64,000 nt of DNA from the NCBI GenBank assembly GCA_011503125.2, contig WWBZ02000014.1, positions 62,001 through 126,000 on the forward strand, read 5' to 3'. Below, piece after piece: positions 24,770 through 36,620 of the stretch; position 1 is the stretch's first letter, and every line of letters starts with the position of its first letter. This stretch comes from Botryosphaeria dothidea (lineage: Eukaryota > Ascomycota > Dothideomycetes > Botryosphaeriales > Botryosphaeriaceae). The notes under the pieces are model-generated. The model was not told the origin of the DNA. It saw nothing but the letters and a program-made list of their open reading frames with translations, and made no database searches. The position numbers were made by a program, and so were the translations under genes.

Positions 24770-25531
24770 TATATTAGAGTACTATAAGCCAACGTCGCTC
24801 GTAAAAGCCCGGCTACCGAAGGGCTATTATAGCTAGTAATAGAGCTTAAAATAGATATTATTCTTATCTAAGAACCGTTTATTATTAGCTCCTCTAATCC
24901 CTAAGAAGTACGGTCTATTAACTACCCCTCTTTCGTCTAAACTCTTCTAGTTTTCTCTCCTAGTTTAAGGCCCCGTGTTCTAGCTTATATTTCCCGCTTT
25001 ATGCATGGGGTAAAAGTAAATAGGGCCGCCCTTTTTGCTAGCGAAGATAGTATAGTATTAGAGGTTTAATAACTAAATTATCTATCCTTCCGGATAATAA
25101 ACCTCTATAACTAGGCTATCTAAAGATAAGAAGGATCTTCTAAGATATTAGAAAGAGTTCTAGAATACTTAAATATTCTTAAACCCTCTATAATTCTCGG
25201 GGACTTTAACGAACACTACCTATAGTAGGACCCTCTTACCCGACTAATATAAGGAGCCCCTAGGCTAGTTAAATAGATAGAATCTAATAACCTAGAGCTA
25301 CTAAATACGGTAGGAGAAGCTACCTTCTTTAAACTAGATTTAGTACGCCCTACGGTCCTTAATCTAACTCTATTAACTTAAAATTTATCTAATAGAATAA
25401 AGGACTAGTAAATCCTTAATAACTTCGGCTTAGATTACCGGCCGATATTCTTTAAGATAGAAACTAGAGGCCCTATATTAGATTTCTCTACTACTACGGC
25501 CCGATTTAATACTACGAAAGTAGACTAGAAA
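24770..25531 (+). pseudogene. LINE-1 apurinic/apyrimidinic endonuclease domain, 5' part of ORF2
   Basis: Reading through RIP stops gives the EP block (ILIxEPFII, near 24860), and ILGDFNEHY near 25195-25220, which matches the conserved 'GDFN-H' block of LINE endonucleases. The domain would nick target DNA. It stops at 25531, where Gypsy-B inserted (TSD agaaa, 25527-25531 and 32840-32844). Confidence 0.7.
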
Positions 25532-26393
25532 TATTAGGCTCCTTAAGCGCTACCGCCCTAGGCAACTAGGTAGATACTTAATAGTAACTAGAGGCCCTAG
25601 CTATACTAAGGATAACTCGGTTAGGTACTAGAGTACGGGCCCAGCGCTAAGCGACTGGGTATATTTACCCTTCGCCCTCTCTTTCCAGACTCTCTTTTCT
25701 TTCTCCTTATATATAGATTTTGGCGGGGTAGTATACTAGTAGGGTATACTTCCACGGTAACCTGGCCTTTCTAGGGTGGCACAGGTTCTAAGTTCGAATC
25801 TTAGACCGCTTACCTACTCGTAGCATATACGTCCTACGTTAAAAGTATACGTACCCGCGTTCTCCCTAGCGGTAATAAGGGAGAAAATCTATAGGTGGTT
25901 AGGGTGGGCTATAAGTGGCATGTACGTCCCACTATAAAAGTATACGTACCCGCGTTCTCTCTAGCGGTAATAAGGAGGAGAAGGGCCAGCTAGGCGCTTC
26001 TAAAAATAAATTTTAAGAGCGCTTTACTAGCGCTTATAAATAGGTAAGCCGGGACTTCTTACGGCTTAGTCTTAAGATTTATAGTTATCTCTCTCTATAG
26101 TTCCTCTCTCTTAGCTACTCTTCCTACTTTAGATACCGCTACCGGTATATAGAAAAAACTATACTAAATAGAGTATCTACGGATACTACTATTATAGATA
26201 GGGAAGGTTTTTACCCGGGCTATCCTAAGAAAGTAGCCACGGTTTCCCCTTCTATATATCCTTATAGATAGCTATAGCTATATAGACCCTTCGGGGAGCT
26301 AAATTAGCTTAAAATTAAATTTATCTATCTATCTATCTATATATAGATTTTTAGTTAAAAGTAATACTATTATTTCGGCTTTACTGCCTTATA
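25532..26393 (+). repeat. Gypsy-B 5' LTR, split by SINE-1
   Basis: LTR bases 25532-25721 and 26352-26393. Removing the 619-bp SINE and one 11-bp TSD copy gives exactly 232 bp, the LTR length of the family. Confidence 0.92.
25722..26340 (+). mobile_element. tRNA-derived SINE, copy 1
   Basis: A 619-bp insertion in the Gypsy-B 5' LTR, flanked by an 11-bp TSD (atatagatttt at 25711-25721 and 26341-26351). The first ~90 bp resemble a tRNA. GGCGGGG and GACCGC can pair as an acceptor stem, TAGTATACTAGTAGG is a plausible A box, and AGTTCGAATCTTAG is a plausible B box of an RNA polymerase III promoter. The body holds a 95-bp tandem duplication (about 25824 and 25919, each with GTATACGTACCCGCGTTCT). 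The 3' end is a (TATC)n tail. There is no coding capacity. Length is above the usual SINE range (100-500 bp), so this may be a composite or a new family. Confidence 0.8.
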
Positions 26394-26394
26394 T

Positions 26395-26405
26395 AATCTA
26401 TATAC
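26395..26405 (+). promoter_or_regulatory. Gypsy-B primer-binding site, RIP-mutated
   Basis: AATCTATATAC, the RIP form of AATCTATGTAC in Gypsy-E, is one base after the 5' LTR. Its LTR partner is the TATATAGATT region at 25710-25720, the exact place where SINE-1 landed. Confidence 0.6.
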
Positions 26406-26716
26406 TACTAATAAGAAACCTAAACCCGATAACCCGACACCCGTACTATTAACTAGAACCTAAACTCGATAATCTATAACTAGAACCCGATAACACTAAT
26501 AACCTATAACTAGAACTTAATAATACCGATACTCTACGATAAGTAACCTAGAAATATTAAAACCTATACTATTAGAGAAATAATAGTATAATTATAGAAA
26601 ATCTATCTTCTTTAACAAGATACGAAGATCCTCGTTAATCCCGTACTAATCTCTTTAGAGTTTCACCCGAAATACGAGTCAAACTACTCTAAAAACTAGA
26701 ATAATTAGCGAAGATT

Positions 26717-28420
26717 ATAGCGTAATAAAGCCTATTCCCCGTAAGCTATAGTCGTAGCCGTACTAGTAGTATCGCTAGTACTACTTCTATTTACCTAAGC
26801 GATAATAAAGAAGGATTATTTAGTAATATAGTTAGGAGACCTAGCTAGAACCTTAACGAGTTTACAAGTAGTACTATTCTATTTTAGGGCTTTCCTAATA
26901 CCTTAGACTAGTAAAGTTAAGCTACCGGTCCTATCTTACGTCGTACTACCTTACGCAGAAACCTAGAACCCGAAGAACTTGTATATTTATTAGCCACGGA
27001 TCTTAACCTTACTATTAACCCCGGAATACTAAGTAACTACGGACTCGACTCTATTCGCTAGCCTAACGAATATACCTTCTATAACTAGTATACTATAGTA
27101 ATAATAAACTAGCGTACTAAGTTCTACTACGTCCTCTAAGTTACTTAAATAGCTACTAGTAAAGAGTATATAGCCTACGTCTCTCTTTAGGACAAGTATA
27201 AGAGACTTAAATAGACCTATAAGAAGATAATCGCTAGATTTAATAGAGTTATTAAGGAAAGCAACGATAAGATTAGCCGGCTTATCTAAGAAAATAACCT
27301 TCTAACTAAGAATATCGCTAACTATTACGAAGGTATCCTCTCTAGTACTAATATTCGTAGTCTTAACTAGGAACGTTAACTAAGAAAGAAAACTATTACC
27401 TTATAGCGAACCCTCCCTTATTAGAGCTTACGTAAGATACTTATAGAAGATATTAATAAGCTTATCTCTACTAACATCTATACTTTCGTTAACTTTAAGA
27501 ATAATATAATCTTTAAGCTTAAAGTCGAAGAGGACTTCTTTAAAGAAAATTAGAAGCTAATAATTCGCTATATCTACTCTCGCCTTGCTAATTTAATTAC
27601 TACTATAATACGCCCGTATATTAGTAGCTACTAGATAGCCCTAGATTTCTTAGAAAAGCTAGGAAAGATATATAGAATAGATATCGTAAAGAAAAAAGCT
27701 ACTAATAACTTTATTCTTACTAGATAAAGCGAGAAAGAGACGGTAGACTTCTACTACGCCCGCCTATATATACTCTAGTCTCTTACTAATCTAACTAAAG
27801 AAGAGAAGATCGATAAGATATAGAATAGTATTTTTATTAGCTTAGCCCTCTTAGTAGCTACTCTTACCTTTACCTCTCTCGAATAGCTACTTAAAACTCT
27901 TCGTAAGACCGAATATCGTCGTTAAGAGATTAAGTCTATAAATATCCGTTCTAATAAAAGAATAAATAATAGTAATAATCCTAAAAGAGATCGCACTAAG
28001 CCTACCTATAACTAGAAACCTACTTAAGATAATCTTAGCCGCTAGAGTAGGACTAGAAGCGGTAATATAGACTAAGATAGCTAATAGAGCCGTATACCTA
28101 CTACTACTAAACTAAGAGACTAGATTAGACTATAGTATAAGCCTAAGCTAAAACCCTTAAAGCTATTAGACGAGAAACGCCTCGTAATAACGAGGTAGGA
28201 ACGCTACCGTAGCTATAGAGGCTTAGGCTACTTTATATCTAATACCTACTATCCTAATAATAACCGCGCTAGATTCGCGTATATCTAGAGTATTAAGGAA
28301 CTTAACTCTAATAGCGAGTCGGAAAACTTCTAGTCCTAAGAGTAAGTCGCCTTCTAGAACTATAAGAGTAGAAGAAGCTAAACGAATAGTTAGCTAGTCG
28401 TAGTTAGAAAGAGATAAAGG
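26717..28420 (+). pseudogene. Gypsy-B gag
   Basis: Collinear with the Gypsy-E gag. ATG GCG CAA CAA in Gypsy-E (5845 downwards) is ATA GCG TAA TAA here. The body is Lys- and Glu-rich, with a putative knuckle near 28195-28260. No translation is possible. Confidence 0.7.
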
Positions 28421-29219
28421 TGTTAAACTTCGTAGTAGATAATCGCGCGTGTAAAATTAAGAGAACTTATCTTATTATATATACTATAGTAGCTAGTAGT
28501 AATATACGTTCTCTTATCGATAATAGAAGCTAAGCTAAGCTTATTAATACCTCCTTTATTCGCGCGCATAAGATAATAAAGATCCCTCTTATTAGACGGA
28601 TTACTATAACTTTAGAAGACGGAATATTCTCCTAATATATTATCTATACCTCCCTAGTCGATATTAATATTAGTTCTTATAAGAAATAACTTCTCTACTA
28701 TATTACTAACCTAGAAGACTATTTATTAATCCTTAGAGACGGATAGTTACGTACTTATAACCCGTATATCGACTAGGATAAGCGGTTAGTTAAGTTTTAT
28801 AAGCCTTAGTACTTTAAGGCTAGCTATCTTACTATAAAACCTTATACTAAATACGCTATTAGGTGCCGACCTAAATAAAAGACAGAGAAATCTTAACTAG
28901 ACATTCAACTATATTCCGTATTCCTACTCTTTTACCTAGTATTACTTCCTAGATATAAAGAATACTACTATATACCCGCGGAACCTACTATAAATACTAG
29001 CGTAGCTATAACTAGAGAAGATAATTTCTAGAAGTTTATAAATAGAAAGAAGATATATAGGAGAGAAGAACGTCTTGCCCGGCTGCTAAAGAAATACTAC
29101 TAGATTAAAGAACTCTAGAATAAGATAGAAGCGGATATACTCCCTCCTTACTAGAAAGAAGACTATAAAATTAAGCTTAAACCTAACTATAAACCTCCTT
29201 ATATAAAAAGCTACCGCCT

Positions 29220-31410
29220 AATATCTTAATAGGAAAACGAAGCGGTTAAGAAGTATATTAACGAATATCTCGGAAAAGGGTTTATTCGCCCTAGCTCTTC
29301 GGACTGTACCGTACCTCTACTTATTATTAGAAAGCTAGGAAGAGGACTTAGGGTCTATATTAACTATAGAGCCCTAAACGCTATTACTAAGAAGAATCGA
29401 TACCTAATTCTATATATTAATAAAACTCTTACCTAGCTTAGTAAGGCTAAGATCTTTACTAAACTCGACGTTATCTATACTTTTAACCGGATCCGAATTA
29501 AGAAAGGCTATAAGTACCTTACCGCTTTTAACACTCGCTTTAGTTAGTACGAATACCTAGTTATACTCTTTAGGCTCTATAATACGCTAGGCACCTTTTA
29601 GAGCTATATTAATAATTCTATACTCGAATACCTAGATAAGTTTTATATAGCGTACCTAGATAATATCCTTATCTATAGTAAAAAGAAGGAGAAACACGCT
29701 AAAAACGTTAATAAAGTCCTCTAACGACTAAAGGACCGTAGTCTTTAACTCGACCTTAATAAATGCGAGTTTAATATTAGATTAGTTAAATACCTTAGCC
29801 TTATTATAAGTATAAACGGAATCGAAATAGACCTAGAAAAAGTCTCTACTATTATTAATTAGGAGGTACTAACGTTAGTAAAGGATATATAAGCCTTTCT
29901 TAGCTTTATAAATTTCTACCGCCGCTTTATTAAGAACTTCTCCTATATAGCACGCCCTCTTACTAAGATAATAAAAGAAGAATACTTTATAACTAGAAAT
30001 AGGAAACGTAAGATAAGATACTAGGACTTTATATAGAATAATAAGAAATAAACCGCCTTTAATTAGCTATAAGCCGCATTCACCTCTATACCTATCCTCG
30101 TATATTTCGACCCTAAAAAGAAAATATAGATTAAAACGGATGCCTTAGACTTTATTAGTATAGGTATTCTATCTTAGATATACGATAGAGTACTTAAACT
30201 AGTTATATACTTCTCTAAGAAAATATCCTTAACTAAGTATAATTATATAATCTACGATAAAGAGCTACTCGCTATTATTCGCTTCTTTAAGACTTAGAAA
30301 CTAGAACTTATAAGCACTTCTATAGATAAGCCTATTAAGGTGCTTATAGATTATAAGAACCTAGAGTATTTTATAATAACTAAGTAACTAACTAGCCGTT
30401 AAGCCCGCTAGGCTAAATTTCTATCCGTCTTTAACTTTATTATCTTCTACCGGCTAGGCAAATAAGGAGAGAAGCTAGACTCGCTTATAAGGAGAACGTA
30501 GGACCTATCGTAAGGAATTAACGACCTAAGGAAGCAATACCGGTTCTAATAACTACTTCGGGACTTAAACCTAGAACCTAATATAAAGATTACTATTAAT
30601 TCTATCCTTTTTACTACTAATAACCTAGAGGAAGAGAAGTTAGACTCTTAAGAGCCGGAAGATAACTAGACCTAGAAAATCTATAAAGCCCGGGAAACCT
30701 AGGAAGCTATATAGAAAGACCTCGATATACTTATTAGCGAAGCCTACGAGAAGAATAGAGTAATTTAGAACCTCCGTAGAAGCATTAATATAGAAGATAG
30801 ACGTATACTAAGCTACTTAATTAGGAAGAGCTATAAGAAAAATATTTAGAACTTCTTAGTAAAAGATAATTAGGTATAGCTAAAAGACGCGCTTATTATC
30901 CTAGACTACTAACTACTACGCCTACGCCTTCTAAAGGATTACTACGAAAAACTACTTATAGAATACCTAGAATCTAAGGCTATATATAGGAAGCTTATAG
31001 AAAACTACTAGTAGGCTAGATAAAGGAAAGATATTACTCGTTTCTATAAGAACTATTACTACTACCGCCGCTATAAGCTATACTTAGAGTAAAAGTAAGG
31101 ACTACTAAGACCGCTCTCTATCCTCTAGTAGAAGTAGCTCTACGTAGCCCTAGACTTTACGGAAAAACTACCGCTATATATTAGGAGAAATTAGGGATAC
31201 TAATACTACCTAGTTATTATAGACCGTTTAACTAAGGAAAAGATCTACGAGCTAATAATAACGCTAAGTACTAAAGAAACCGTAGAGGCTCTAAACCGCC
31301 GCCTCTTTTATATACGAGGTTTTCTAATAGATATCGTCTCTAACCGAGGTAGCGCTATAGACTTCTATATCTATAGAAGAATTATAGAACGATATAACGT
31401 AAAGGTTAAA
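29220..31410 (+). pseudogene. Gypsy-B pol (RT, RNase H, integrase 5' part)
   Basis: Reading through RIP stops shows reverse transcriptase blocks KGFIRPSSSD, RKLGRGLRVYINYRALN and YLDNILIYS (the YxDD box changed to DN), RNase H near 30080-30300, and integrase with an SNRGSAIDF block near 31330. Integrase is interrupted at 31413 by a solo LTR and resumes at 31710. The same region runs on the minus strand of Gypsy-E. Confidence 0.75.
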
Positions 31411-31413
31411 ATA

Positions 31414-31704
31414 TATTGTAGTTCCCTCGGGAACTTGCTAAATACGTAGTATATTCTTACGTGCCTAGGGAGAGAAAACGAAGATATAGAAGACTCTAAT
31501 TTCTAAAGATAGTAACTACGGTAGCTTAAATATATAACTATTAGGTATAAATTAGATAGAGTTAAGGTAGTAATTAGGTAGATATTAGGTAGTAATCGGG
31601 TAGAAATATCGTGCTTAGAGCACGTTAGGTAGTAGTTAGATATTATCGCTTAGTATAGATTAGTTTAGATATATCTAATTAGTATTAATACCTAAACCGT
31701 TATA
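31414..31704. repeat. Solo LTR-like insertion of a third family
   Basis: A 291-bp block that is absent from the collinear site of Gypsy-E (near 1150). It starts TATTGTAG, ends CCGTTATA (RIP forms of TG...CA) and is flanked by aaata at 31409-31413 and 31705-31709. It has no coding potential and matches no other LTR in the window. Confidence 0.75.
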
Positions 31705-32607
31705 AAATATTAACTATATTTTATCTCTAGACTAATAGCTAGAGCGAAAGCTCTATTAAAGATCTTAAAAAGTACCTCCGGATATATATTAACTACGCGC
31801 AAGATAACTAGGTCGACTTTCTACCTAAAGCTAAATTTATAGCTAATACGTATATTAGCGTATTAACTAGTATATCGCTATTCTTCGTAGATAACGAATT
31901 CTATTTACGCACTAGCTTAGAACCTATAAAAATCTACTAGGGCACTAGAAAAGTAGAATTAATTAGAATAGACCGGTTAGTTAAAAGGTTAAATACTATA
32001 AGAAGCTTCCTTTAAGATTAACTAGCCTAGATATAAGAAGAATAAGCCCGCTATATAGATAAATTCCGCTAGCTATACCCTGCCTTCCGTATAGGCGATA
32101 AAGTATTTATTAACGCCCGAGACTTTAACCTAGGACGGAATAGTAAGTCTCTCTTACTAAAGAACCTTAGTCCGTAGAAAATTACTAGATTAATTAACGG
32201 TAAAGCATACGAAGTTGCTATACCTTCTTATATATAAGAGAAAGGAATCTTCTCTATATTCTACCCCTAGAAGCTATACCTTACCCTAGATAATCTATAT
32301 CCGGGTTAGGTCTAGGAGTCTAGCCTAGTATATATAATCTTTAATAAGAACGAGAATAAAACTTATAAGGAGTAGGAAGTACTAGAGGTAGTAGACTACC
32401 GAAACTTAAGGTATAGAGTATAGTATAAGATTACCTTTATAGGTAACTAGGACGAGTAAAACTCTAATTCTCTATAGTAATACTAGGGTAATTATAAGAA
32501 TGCTCCTAATAAAATCCGTAAGTACTACGTATACTATAAGGACGCGCCCGAGCTACCCGAATTTTTTAAAAAGCTTAGTAGATCTCGCTTAGAGAAGAAG
32601 GAGGTAG

Positions 32608-32839
32608 TATTAGGCCTCTTAAGCGCTACTATCCTAGGTAACTAGATAGATACTTAATAGTAACTAGAGGCCCTAGCTATACTAAGAATAACTCGGTTAA
32701 GTACTAGAGTACGGGCCTAGCGCTAAGCGACTAGGTATATTTACCCTTCGCCCTCTCTTTTTAGACTCTCTTTCCTTTCTCCTTATATATAGATTTTTAG
32801 TTAAAAGTAATACTATTATTTCGGCTTTACTACCTTATA
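32608..32839 (+). repeat. Gypsy-B 3' LTR
   Basis: A 232-bp LTR preceded by a purine tract (agaagaaggagg) and followed by TSD agaaa. It is more heavily RIP-mutated than the 5' copy. Confidence 0.92.
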
Positions 32840-33599
32840 AGAAAAGATTCTCTCTAATTTTCTAAGAGAAAGTTAAAGAAAAGCTTTCTAATATACTAGT
32901 AATAGCCCGGAACCTAGAATCTTCCTCCTCTCTCTCGAAAAAGATAGTAGCTACTAAACTACTTAAGATACTAGCGCTAGATAATCTAGAAGATACGCTA
33001 ACTAAAGCTATCTCCTACGCTACGAGTCTTACTATTCCTCGTCTTAAACTAGAACTAAAGTCGAAATCGTAGTAGAACGAGGAGCTATCTACTAAAAGAT
33101 AAGAGCTAAAACGAAAGACTCGTCTTCTCTTCTTTCCCTCTACGTAGAAAGAGAAGTAAGAATACCTAGAAATCCGAAAAACCTTCGTTAACGCGATTAA
33201 GCAAGCTAAACGCTAGTACTAGAATTAATTTCTCTCGTTAAACTCCCCTTAAGATATATATAAAGCTATATTATATACGAAGCCTCGATCCTACGATTAA
33301 ATTCCCTCTATAAAAGAAAAAGATAGCTAAGTTAAGACTAGCTTTAAGGGATAGTACTCTGCCCTAAGAGAAGGCCTTTTTCCTATACCTCCCTCGGCTC
33401 CTCCGTATAACTAGAATAGCTACTCCTCCTCTAAGAACTAGAATTAGCCTATTCTTAGCTATACGGAACTAGAAAAAATATATTTAAACTAAATAAAAGG
33501 CACGACCCTAGGGCTAGATACTATAATATAAGAGATAATTACTTATACGTTTTAAGCCGCCCCCGACGCCTTCTATTAGGTATATAGCCTACTTTTTAT

Positions 33600-34960
33600 C
33601 TACGGATACTATCCGTTACGCTAGAGATAGGCTACCGGTATAATTCTAAAGAAGCCGAATAAACCCGATAAGTCCGCCCTAAAGGCTTATAGGGTAATTT
33701 TACTTCTAAATTACCTAGGAAAAACTTTTAAACGAATACTTATAAAAAGGCTAGGCTTCTTAGTAGAAACGACCTCTCTTCTAGACTCCTTCTAAATCGG
33801 GGGAAGGCTAAAGAAATCTACTATCGATACCGCCCTATTATTAACGAATATTACTAAAAAAGACCGCCGTAAAAAGCGTAAAACGTCGGCTCTATTCCTT
33901 AATATAAAAGAAGCCTTTAACTACGTCGCCTAAGAATAACTACTAGCTATAATAGTAAGAAGGCGGGGTAGTATACTAGTAGGGTATACTTCTACGGTAA
34001 CTTAGCCTTTCTAGGGTAGTATAGGTTCTAAGTTCGAATCTTAGACCGCTTACCTACTCGTAGCATATACGTCCTACGTTAAAAGTATACGTACCCGCGT
34101 TCTTCCTAGCGGTAATAAGGGGGAAAATCTATAGGTAGTTAGGGTGGGCTATAAGTAGTATATACGTCCTACTATAAAAGTATACGTACCCGCGTTCTCT
34201 CTAGCGGTAATAAGAAGGAGAAGGGCTAGCTAGGCGCTTCTAAAAATAAATTTTAAGAGCGCTTTACTAGCGCTTATAAATAGGTAAGCCGGGACTTCTT
34301 ACGGCTTAGTCTTAAGATTTATAGTTATCTCTCTCTATAGTTCCTCCCTCTTAGCTACTCTTCCTATTTTAGATACCGCTACCGGTATATAGAAAAACTA
34401 TACTAAATAGAGTATCTATAGATACTACTATTATAGATAGAGAAGATTTTTACCCGGGCTATCCTAAGAAAGTAGCTACGGTTTCCCCTTCTATATACCC
34501 TTATAGATAGCTATAGCTATATAGACTCTTCGGGGAGCTAAATTAGCTTAAAATTAAATTTATCTATCTATAATAGTAAGAATAGGCCTACTAATTAACC
34601 TACTCGCGTAGGTTAAGTCGTTTCTTAATCTACGAGTACTACGCCTCGCCTTTAACGGAGAAAATAAGAAATTTAGTAGAATAGAGACCGGGATTCCTTA
34701 AGGAAGCCTAATCTCCCCTATACTATTCCTTATATATACCTAAGAGCTCTTTAAAATAAATAAAATTATCTACCTATTCTATATAGATAATATTATTCTT
34801 ATAGCTAGTTCTTCTAGTTATAAGCGTAATAAATATCTATTAGAGAAAGAGATAAAATAGCTCTATAAGCGGGGCTAAAAGAACGGGGTAGAATTCGACC
34901 TTTTAAAGACCGAACTTCTATACTTCTCTAATAATAAAGAGACTAGCTAAACCTCTATTA
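33600..34960 (+). pseudogene. LINE-1 reverse transcriptase, split by SINE-2
   Basis: Upstream of SINE-2: ATGIILKKPNKPDKSALKAY, a standard LINE RT entry block (about 33630-33690). Downstream: GIPxGSLISPILFLIYT (about 34688-34740) and FYIDNIILIASS (about 34780), a degraded YxDD motif. The frame is open except for TAG and TAA. RT would prime on nicked target DNA. Confidence 0.75.
33962..34569 (+). mobile_element. tRNA-derived SINE, copy 2
   Basis: A 608-bp copy of the element at 25722-26340, with a perfect 13-bp TSD (ataatagtaagaa at 33949-33961 and 34570-34582). It shares the tRNA-like head, the internal duplication and the TATC tail (shorter here). Differences from copy 1 are mostly RIP-type. 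Confidence 0.82.
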
Positions 34961-35697
34961 TCTTACTAGACGGTAATATAGTAGAACCTTAAAAACTCGT
35001 CTAGTAGCTAGGAATCTTCTTCGACCTAAAACTTATTTTTAAGAAGTACGTCTCTATAAGAGTTAGCTAAGCCCGTTTAGCCTTCTAACGCCTCTCTAGA
35101 CTAGCTAATACCGAACGAGGTCTATCTCCCTACGCGGTTAGATAGCTATATATAGCCTATATTACTAGCGTAGCCGATTTCGGCTATCCGATCTTCTAGA
35201 AAAATTAGGCACAGTTTAAACGCTAATATATACTACTCTAAAATCTTACTCTACGAAAGATTCTAGGAGTTTTTAAAACTACCCCTATTATTTCTCTAAA
35301 ACTAGAGACGGTAATCCCACCCTCCGAGCTCCGCCTAGACGATACCCTAAAAAAGTATACGTTTAGAATAAGATAGCTTAAAAAGAAATATCTAATCCGC
35401 TACGAAATAGAGAGAGAATCTAACCGAAATATAGGAGGTATACCTTCTATATAGGTAGAAAGAATAAGAAGAATATACTCTAAAATCCCTAAGGAGATAG
35501 AAGAGGTAGACCTCTTTCTTTTTAAACTATAGAGCGGTAGTCCCCCCTATTCGGTTAGGATATCTACCCTAGAGAAGGAAACCGAAGCTAAAGTACACGC
35601 TAAGGCCCTCCTAGAAGCCCTAAATAGTTAAGTATCTATATATTCCGACGCCTTATAACTTCTAATAGGAAAAGGGATAGAAATAGAAATAGGAATA

Positions 35698-35937
35698 TAT
35701 TAGATTTAAGAGTAAAGAGTTATAAGGTTAGAAAAGAGAGTAGATTCTACCTGTCTCCTAAGAGGGAGGCCGGTAGGCTTACTTATATATATAGGTAATA
35801 ACTAAATAACCGAGGATACTAAAGATCCGAGAGAGAGTGCCGATGCGGGGTTAGATACTAAAGAGTGTTGTTGCCTAAAGAATAGAATATTCGAGATAGA
35901 CGAGATGCCTAAGGTAGTAAGGCAAGAAAGTCTAATA
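35698..35937. repeat. Solo LTR of the Copia-A family
   Basis: 240 bp, closely similar to 15265-15503, from TATTAGATTT to GTCTAATA, flanked by gaata at 35693-35697 and 35938-35942. It is left after LTR-LTR recombination and is more RIP-mutated than the Copia-A LTRs, hence older. Confidence 0.9.
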
Positions 35938-35944
35938 GAATACT

Positions 35945-36620
35945 AGACCTTAGCTAATCTCGAGATACTATATAATAAGAACTAGTTAGAAACTACGGTT
36001 CTAACTACCTCGTTTATAATAGCGAACTAGAAGGTATTATAAATACCCTTGAATTTGCTAGTAAACGAGGATATAAAAACCGAGAAATAAGAGTCTATGC
36101 GGATAACTAGGCCGCACTCTTACGGCTATAAACCCTAGCTAATACTCCTAGCCAAGATTAATAAATCCGGGCAGTTAAAGTAGTAAAAATCCTATAGGAT
36201 AAGGGGAATAAAATCTCTCTAGAATGGGCATCTAGATATAAAGATATCCTTAGAAACGAGGCCGCGGATAAACTCGTAAAAGAAGCTACTAGACTACCTA
36301 TATTAAGCTCTAAAAATAGCCTAGCCTTCTATAGAATATAGCTAAAGGAGGAGCTTTATAAGGAGTAGATAAAGAAGCTTAAAAATACCCCAGCCTCTAC
36401 CTATAAGGAACTATACGGCTATTAAGTTAAACGGAAACTAAAACCCCCTCTAAAGGAGCGGGAATTAGCCTCCGCCTTTTACTAACTAAAGATAGGATAC
36501 GGATACTTTAGATCCTATCTCTTTAGGTTTAAATACGCCGGAACCGATAGGTGCCCTTACACGAATATAGCAAAATAAACACCTAGATATCTTTTACTAA
36601 AATACCTAAAATACTCCTAC
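35945..36620 (+). pseudogene. LINE-1 RNase H and C-terminal zinc tail
   Basis: Blocks YNSELEGI, VYADN followed by AALLRL, ISLEWASRYKDI and NEAADKLVKEA match the RNase H order of fungal Tad/I-type LINEs. A Cys/His-rich tail (GTDRCPYTN..TPRYLLLKY) follows. Stops are RIP-type. Confidence 0.75.

Larger units (their letters stand above)
25532..32839 (+). mobile_element. Gypsy-B, sibling of Gypsy-E, with two insertions inside
   Basis: LTRs are at 25532-26393 (interrupted by SINE-1; 232 bp net) and 32608-32839 (232 bp), with a perfect TSD agaaa. Removing SINE-1 and the solo LTR at 31414-31704 leaves about 6.38 kb, the length of Gypsy-E. Plus-strand order: gag from 26717 (start codon now ATA), zinc-finger-like block near 28200, protease near 28430-28650, reverse transcriptase (about 29220-29690, YLDNILIYS), RNase H (about 30080-30300) and integrase (about 30770-31900). 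CA and TG are virtually absent. Confidence 0.92.

Noticed and set aside
25722..25810. A functional tRNA gene
   Set aside because: The tRNA-like part lacks a convincing full cloverleaf and is attached to the SINE body at both loci; it is the SINE promoter head.
25824..26000. CRISPR-like repeat pair
   Set aside because: Only two units of 95 bp, repeated inside both SINE copies. No spacer structure, and the genome is eukaryotic.
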